From IMG/VR virus record IMGVR_UViG_3300025131_006154, positions 1 to 26,564 of that record: DNA of 26,564 nucleotides. The stretch is one strand, 5' to 3'. Within the stretch, counting starts at the first letter, position 1, and every line of letters starts with the position of its first letter. This DNA is from a virus. Shown here piece after piece: positions 22,148 to 26,564 of this stretch. Position numbers and translations under genes: made by a program. Under the pieces are notes generated by a model that was given only the letters and a program-made list of their open reading frames with translations, searched no databases and was not told the DNA's origin.

Positions 22148-23199
22148 TAGATTAGGTTCCTCACGAATCGTTCGATCTTCTCTCCTTCCTTCCCGAAGTC
22201 CACAACGTCACAGAAGCGCTTGTAAGCCGCTGCGCACATGGTTGCGTGTCTGGTAGGCTCACTCCAATACAGCAGCTTGTCGGCTACCTGGCGGGCTGAG
22301 AGACCATCGATATTAATACAGGTGACATCATCTTCAAGTAACTCGTTCCCTAGCTTCGAGGTGTAGAAATGACGAGCTATTACTGCTGGTCTCCCACAAG
22401 CATAGGAAGAGAAGAGGGTGTGGCCGTAACCATCTCCCTCTGGCTTGTAGTGCCAGGTCCATCCTGACTTAATTATCTCAGGAGCCACCTCGACTGCTCC
22501 TGCTAGGGCTCTGTCCATCCCGGCACCATATCTATTGGACTCCCATCCAGGAAGGAACTTCATCACCTGCCTGAAGAGTTCAGGGGCCTTCATGTAATGG
22601 ATATAGGAATTGATCGCAGTGCTCGTAGTTGGGGGCGTGTACTTGAATAGCTCCTGGTCGAACTCCTGATGGTAGTAACAGACCTTGGTGTTATGGGGTA
22701 GATGGAATCCCGCTGTTGAAGCAAGAACGTTATTCACTCCCCCTTGATGGCCCCATGCGTTCCCGATCTGGAAGATGTGTTTGCAGCCAGGCTGGCACTC
22801 CTGGATGAGTCGGTTGAAGGGACCAATGTGAGCAGGGATAGAAGACACGACGATACCGAACTTCATCTCTTGGAACTTGGGCAGGGTGATAGCCTTGTAG
22901 GTGGAGGCGAAGCCCTTGTCGTCGACAAGATAGATCCCGTCTCCCTCGTCTGTTAGAAGGAGATTCGGTAGCTCGTTCTTCCTGAAAGGCTTACCCTCCA
23001 TACCACGAGGCACCTTCTTTGCCTGGTCTAGCGAAAGGTACTGTTGGGCCGTTCCTGGGTGAGGGAAGACATTCCAGTATCCCTCCTTATACCACTCCAT
23101 TCCGATAGGACGATATAGGGTATGGCCGAGGCGCTCTTCAAACAAAAGCTGAAGTGATTTATAGAGAGCTTGGTGGTGGAAGTCGGCTAGGATGTTCAT
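22147..23199 (-). CDS. GT-B-like glycosyltransferase (paralog 1)
   Basis: The 350-residue paralog of the gene at 20275-21378 starts NILADFHHQALYKSLQLLF ... LYRPIGMEW and has GWTWHYKPEGDGYGHTLFSS followed by ACGRPAVI near the C-terminus. The region between the ends differs more than the two ends. The pair may add two different sugars, or the same sugar to different acceptors. ATG 23199 forms an ATGA overlap with the upstream stop, and its stop is shared with the next GTG. Confidence 0.77.
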   Translation of the reverse strand: MNILADFHHQALYKSLQLLFEERLGHTLYRPIGMEWYKEGYWNVFPHPGTAQQYLSLDQAKKVPRGMEGKPFRKNELPNLLLTDEGDGIYLVDDKGFASTYKAITLPKFQEMKFGIVVSSIPAHIGPFNRLIQECQPGCKHIFQIGNAWGHQGGVNNVLASTAGFHLPHNTKVCYYHQEFDQELFKYTPPTTSTAINSYIHYMKAPELFRQVMKFLPGWESNRYGAGMDRALAGAVEVAPEIIKSGWTWHYKPEGDGYGHTLFSSYACGRPAVIARHFYTSKLGNELLEDDVTCINIDGLSARQVADKLLYWSEPTRHATMCAAAYKRFCDVVDFGKEGEKIERFVRNLI

Positions 23200-23807
23200 A
23201 GGTAGCGCTCTCTATACTCTGCTAGACTCACACCCTGGAGTTGCTCTCGGATGTACTTCTGGGAGGAGGTAGACATAGTGTCCTTGTAGTTACCAGGTTT
23301 CCCTGATCTCTTGTTAGTATATCCAGCACTTACTTTTGTCTCAATAGCCTTAATCATAGCAGTGTCTAGATTATTTTCTACTCCCAGAATATCAGGAATG
23401 TTATACAGGAAGTGAGGGTCAAAGGCGTCATTATAATGAAGGAACCTCAAGTGATGTCGTTTCTTGAGGACAGAGATGACTCCAAGGAAATCTCTAACGC
23501 GCTTGACTCCAAGGTCACTGCGTATAAAGGGATCCAATTCTATGCCCAAGCCATATTGCTTCCGACAATAGAACCAATAGGAATTGATGAGGGCCTCGCC
23601 CTTTCTTAGAAGAACAGTAATATTGTCTGAGCTCCTTAGGCGATGCGTGAAGTTCTGTATGGCTGTTACGTTCTTGGGTGCATACCTTTCGAAACCAATA
23701 TGGGAGAATCTTACTGTATCTTTGATCCCGTGAAGTGCGCAAAAGTGTTTGACCCTTTGTCTCTGCCAGGTCCGGCCACTGCGCGGGTAGGAAAGAAAAT
23801 AGTTCAT
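23196..23807 (-). CDS. PAPS-dependent sulfotransferase (first of three)
   Basis: Residues 6-14 (SYPRSGRTW) are a classic 5'-PAPS loop of cytosolic-type sulfotransferases; VLLRKGEALINSYWFY at 65-80 (R68, S76) is the 3'-phosphate site, and RSGKPGNYK at 167-175 is the conserved C-terminal loop (usually RKGxxGDWK). At 203 residues it is shorter than typical members (250-300). It overlaps the UGD stop in the form TAATG and the glycosyltransferase start as ATGA. Confidence 0.88.
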   Translation of the reverse strand: MNYFLSYPRSGRTWQRQRVKHFCALHGIKDTVRFSHIGFERYAPKNVTAIQNFTHRLRSSDNITVLLRKGEALINSYWFYCRKQYGLGIELDPFIRSDLGVKRVRDFLGVISVLKKRHHLRFLHYNDAFDPHFLYNIPDILGVENNLDTAMIKAIETKVSAGYTNKRSGKPGNYKDTMSTSSQKYIREQLQGVSLAEYRERYL

Positions 23808-24592
23808 TAACTCTTGTTCCCTAGTCTCTTGTTACTGGCAAGCAATTCCTTGATGAATCCTGGTGAATAACCAGCTGCTTCGCATGCTTGAATAATACCG
23901 TTGATATCCTTAGGCAAACACTTGCCTCCAAACGGACTCTCGTTGTCAGCGAAGTACATGGTGTGTGACTTGTTGATCCGTGGGTCGAGTAACCACCCCT
24001 CGCGCACCTTGTGAAAGTCCGCGCCAAGTGTTTCACAGATTTTCTGCATCTCATATGTGAAGACAACCTTGGTGCCAAGGAACGCGTTCTCCATATACTT
24101 AATGATCTCTGCCTCTATAGCAGACACCTGATAATACACCTTGGTGGGCCCTGCTAATCTAGAGACGATTTGAGTTACAGCGGAGGTGTCTTCTGGGTTA
24201 CCACCAAAGACGTGGAAAGGTTCGTTGGCTGCGTTAGAGGCAAAGTTGTGACCAGGGTCGTAATCTGGTTCACCGCAGTACTCAGGTGAGAATACAATTC
24301 TCTTTCCGTACTTATTTATGAGCCGATCAGTAGTGCCTGGAGAAACAGTAGACTTGATAAGAATCAGTGGGGTATCAATCCATCCCACGACTTGCTCTAC
24401 GATAGACGTGTCACAAGCTCCGTCCTCTCCCATCGGTGTCGGGACACAAACAACAGCCATGTCACACTTGTTGATGTCAGCCTCCATACCAAGGCCCTTC
24501 GGACCATCAAACACGAAGACTTCATACTTAGACATGAAGAAGTTGCACATAGCCTCACCAACATAGCCATAGCCAACAATTCCAATTTTCAT
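23807..24592 (-). CDS. short UDP-glucose/GDP-mannose 6-dehydrogenase
   Basis: The NAD loop GYGYVG (7-12), VPTPMGEDG (50-58), STVSPGTTDRL (81-91), EIIKYMENAFLGTK (162-175, with K165 and N169) and the catalytic Cys225 in FGGKCLPKD are all present: this is the nucleotide-sugar dehydrogenase core that oxidises UDP-glucose or GDP-mannose to the uronate. At 261 residues it lacks the C-terminal domain of usual members (about 390-430 aa), which binds the nucleotide. It may be a shorter phage form acting on another substrate or an incomplete enzyme. The N- and central domains show no broken frame. ATG 24592 has AGGAG upstream. Confidence 0.85.
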   Translation of the reverse strand: MKIGIVGYGYVGEAMCNFFMSKYEVFVFDGPKGLGMEADINKCDMAVVCVPTPMGEDGACDTSIVEQVVGWIDTPLILIKSTVSPGTTDRLINKYGKRIVFSPEYCGEPDYDPGHNFASNAANEPFHVFGGNPEDTSAVTQIVSRLAGPTKVYYQVSAIEAEIIKYMENAFLGTKVVFTYEMQKICETLGADFHKVREGWLLDPRINKSHTMYFADNESPFGGKCLPKDINGIIQACEAAGYSPGFIKELLASNKRLGNKS

Positions 24593-24601
24593 TAGGGACT
24601 C

Positions 24602-25624
24602 CTAAAAACGAACCGGCTTAGCTGGGTCGAGGCCTTTTCTTCTCATAGAAGAAGCTAACTGGATGTTAGCCTCACTCTGAGTTTTTGATTCTCCCAGATA
24701 CACTGGGTTAGAAGCAGCAGGCTTGTAAGGCGCAGTAAGCGGAAAAGAAAAACGAGGAGGCAATTTGACTCTCTCGTTACGTGCCAGCCCCATCTTATCA
24801 TCTGCCCACGCACGTCCATAGAAGGCTTCTGTGAACCCGCCTATGTAGTCATATGTTGTCTTCGTCATAATATGATGGCCATGGTATGAAGGGGTCATCC
24901 GTCTCTTTCCTTGCTGACCCTTGTTGGCTAGTTTTGTAGCAAGTTGGCCTACCTTGTTAAAGAAGCTTGGATCAGCCACAAGGATGTGGAATGAGTTCTT
25001 GATGTCACTTACATACAGGTCTTCGATATTTGTCGAACGGCTTTTATCTCTACCATGGTGCTTGCTAGGAGGACAGGGGATGCCTGGAGGGAGATTGGTT
25101 AGTTTCACCCCACGTAGTGCGTTCGGCTTACCATAGAATAGTTCTCTCTTCTTTTGTTTCTTAATAAACTTATCTATCTGGTCTAGTTTGTAAAAATAGA
25201 TATAGTCACAGGGAGAGACGATCAGGTTGTCACCAGTTGAAATAGATACAGCCATGTTATATAGCCAGCCAGAGGAGAGCCAAAGAAAGGTCTTTGATTC
25301 GTCGAAGAGCTCTCCAGCTTCATAGGCATCTACGTCTGCCGTTAGTTCTTTACGAAACTGAGGAGTGAAAAAGCTGTAGCGCCCATAATAACTCAACATC
25401 TTTCGTAGGTACTGAATAGTGTTGGCCTTGGTGTTCCTGGCAACCTTCACGAATGGGTACTGCTTTTTGAGCTCATCAAAGTCCTTGCGTGAATCGTCAC
25501 AGTCCCGATTATCGTGAGTAATACAAAGTTCAAACTCATAACCGGGATTATGCAAGGCAAGAGCATCAGCGAACGCCTTCACATTTAGGAAGGAATCCAT
25601 TGCGCATGTGCAGACACTAATCAC
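24602..25624 (-). CDS. GT-A (family 2-like) glycosyltransferase
   Basis: The 340-residue protein opens with ISVCTCAMDSFLNV, then ITHDNRD; GDNLIVSPCDYIYF (131-144) holds a DxD-like metal site, and YIGGFTEAFYGRAWADDKMG (260-279) is the acceptor region typical of GT2/galactosyltransferase domains (GGFDExFxGWGxEDxD). The start is a GTG at 25624 with GAGAAG upstream; the N-terminal motif starts right there, so no ATG further in would leave it whole. The donor sugar is unknown. Confidence 0.8.
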   Translation of the reverse strand: MISVCTCAMDSFLNVKAFADALALHNPGYEFELCITHDNRDCDDSRKDFDELKKQYPFVKVARNTKANTIQYLRKMLSYYGRYSFFTPQFRKELTADVDAYEAGELFDESKTFLWLSSGWLYNMAVSISTGDNLIVSPCDYIYFYKLDQIDKFIKKQKKRELFYGKPNALRGVKLTNLPPGIPCPPSKHHGRDKSRSTNIEDLYVSDIKNSFHILVADPSFFNKVGQLATKLANKGQQGKRRMTPSYHGHHIMTKTTYDYIGGFTEAFYGRAWADDKMGLARNERVKLPPRFSFPLTAPYKPAASNPVYLGESKTQSEANIQLASSMRRKGLDPAKPVRF

Positions 25625-25625
25625 T

Positions 25626-25895
25626 CTACCACTTCTCGGGCTCTTCTACACAGTAGCGCTCATTGCTCCGCTTTTCTAGCTTGGCGGCATAGTCGGGATT
25701 TGCTTTCCACCAATCTGCATCCCACTGTTTGCTGTTTGCTGTCAGCTTACGCTGCATCTTCTTTGCCATCAGTTCACAGAGAGCTAGCTTACGACGGATA
25801 GTCAGATCGTGTTCATTATCGCCCTGGGCGAGATCGTTGATCTCTCTTGGTACTTCACAGATAGTTCTCTTGGGGTACGCGCCTTTTAGACTCAT
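25626..25895 (-). CDS. unknown small protein, 89 aa
   Basis: The product MSLKGAYPKRTICEVPREIND... is helical and basic with Trp-rich C-terminal part (WDADWWKANPDY). No family was recognised. ATG 25895 has a good AGGAGA upstream. It lies between the possible methyltransferase and the glycosyltransferase, without a role that can be read. Confidence 0.65.
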   Translation of the reverse strand: MSLKGAYPKRTICEVPREINDLAQGDNEHDLTIRRKLALCELMAKKMQRKLTANSKQWDADWWKANPDYAAKLEKRSNERYCVEEPEKW

Positions 25896-25904
25896 ATTCT
25901 TCTC

Positions 25905-26564
25905 CTATAGTAGGTGTGTTGGTGTATTGTCGTCGCCAGTGAACACAGAACCAGCTGTCATGAATGGTTTAATAGACTTGAAGAGTTTGGCATGCCAAAC
26001 GTTATCATGGATGGCATCTTCGTAGAAGTAGTCGATCTTCCCACGGAAAAAGAGTTGCTGCCGGTACTCTTTGTCTTTAACGATTGAGTCGGTCACTTTG
26101 TAGCAATCGTCGTTGATCCACAACCATCTTTTCTGTGCAACAGGATGGTCCATAAGTTCCATGCACCACTTATATTTTTTCCAGTAACGGTCTACTCCCC
26201 ACCAATACAATTCGTTGTAATCCTCGCATGCTCTCACGGCTGGAGGTGCAATGGGCATGTCGACAGTCACCAGGTAGGCGTCGTTCTTAACACACCACTT
26301 AAGAAGCTGGACTGTGGTGCCACCAAAGCCATATTCACAGAGCATGAGGGGTCTGCGCTTCATCTGTAGTACACGATCAATCTGTCGAAGCAGGGGTCGG
26401 TTGGTCGCCGTGTCCTTCACAAGATCTTCATAGAATGCGTCAAGCGATGAAACCTCGCTATCAGGCATAGCAAAGAGCTCGTGCCAGGAGCGAGTTTTGA
26501 TCTGCTCTGTAGAATTGTAGAGGTTCTCGCGGGCCTTAGGGTCCATTCCCTTGTCGACGATTTT
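25905..26564 (-). CDS. possible class I methyltransferase-like protein (5' cut by window edge)
   Basis: The frame is open from the right edge to the stop at 25905. CEYGFGGTTVQLLKW (70-84 from Met 26546) recalls the glycine-rich loop of Rossmann methyltransferases of the Methyltransf_24 type, and LVTVDMP (92-98) the following strand with an acidic residue; FTGDDN is near the end. The ATG at 26546 has AAGGGA directly against it, too close to be a normal ribosome binding site, and the frame stays open for six more codons (KIVDKG), so the true start may lie outside the window. SAM-binding is inferred and weak; the location suggests sugar or glycan methylation. Confidence 0.5.
   Translation of the reverse strand, partial: KIVDKGMDPKARENLYNSTEQIKTRSWHELFAMPDSEVSSLDAFYEDLVKDTATNRPLLRQIDRVLQMKRRPLMLCEYGFGGTTVQLLKWCVKNDAYLVTVDMPIAPPAVRACEDYNELYWWGVDRYWKKYKWCMELMDHPVAQKRWLWINDDCYKVTDSIVKDKEYRQQLFFRGKIDYFYEDAIHDNVWHAKLFKSIKPFMTAGSVFTGDDNTPTHLL

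Noticed and set aside
1-26564. Bacterial chromosome or genomic-island origin
   Set aside because: The window has gp4-type primase-helicase, endolysin, homing endonuclease, PhoH and many tiny overlapping genes on long single-strand runs, with no housekeeping genes or tRNAs; a phage genome is much more likely.

Overview
The window looks like a fragment of a large double-stranded DNA tailed phage, probably uncultured. The evidence is dense packing with 1-4 nt overlapping stops and starts, long single-strand gene runs, and phage-type genes: a T7-gp4-like primase-helicase, a PhoH-like ATPase, a family 4 uracil-DNA glycosylase, an amidase endolysin, RecB/Cas4-type nucleases and a free-standing homing endonuclease. 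No capsid, tail, portal or terminase gene was recognised. No rRNA, tRNA, CRISPR array or transposase was seen. A predicted membrane protein with an outer-membrane-like C-terminus hints at a Gram-negative host, but the host is uncertain.

Layout. (1) 1-5618, plus strand: the tail of an unknown gene, a tiny membrane protein, a helix-turn-helix/metallophosphatase fusion, PhoH behind an extended -10 promoter, small unknowns, a protein with a faint ThyX-like motif, and a family 4 UDG. (2) At 5615-5618 the plus- and minus-strand runs converge with overlapping stop codons. Everything from there to the right end is on the minus strand and is read right to left. (3) 5615-9606: a helix-turn-helix protein, a SANT-type/PD-(D/E)XK nuclease, the endolysin with its own promoter and a possible small membrane ORF after it, an EDxHD homing endonuclease, and a small P-loop-like protein. 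(4) 9650-15973: zinc-ribbon and other small proteins, a degenerate Cas4-like Fe-S protein, a signal/coiled-coil/beta-rich membrane protein, the primase-helicase with a promoter in front, and an intact Cas4/RecB-like nuclease. (5) 15973-16922: a coiled-coil protein and two small membrane proteins that resemble holin-type products. (6) 16906-26564: a glycan cluster. In transcription order it holds a possible methyltransferase (cut by the window edge), a small unknown, a GT-A glycosyltransferase, a short UDP-glucose/GDP-mannose dehydrogenase, sulfotransferase, GT-B, sulfotransferase, GT-B, sulfotransferase, two unknowns and GDP-mannose 4,6-dehydratase.

The glycan cluster is the most striking part. 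Three divergent PAPS-type sulfotransferases alternate with two paralogous glycosyltransferases, next to two nucleotide-sugar enzymes. The simplest reading is that this phage builds or edits a sulfated deoxyhexose- or uronate-containing glycan, either on its own virion or on the host surface. That reading is inference from gene content. The single functions rest on motifs seen in the translations; no database search was possible.
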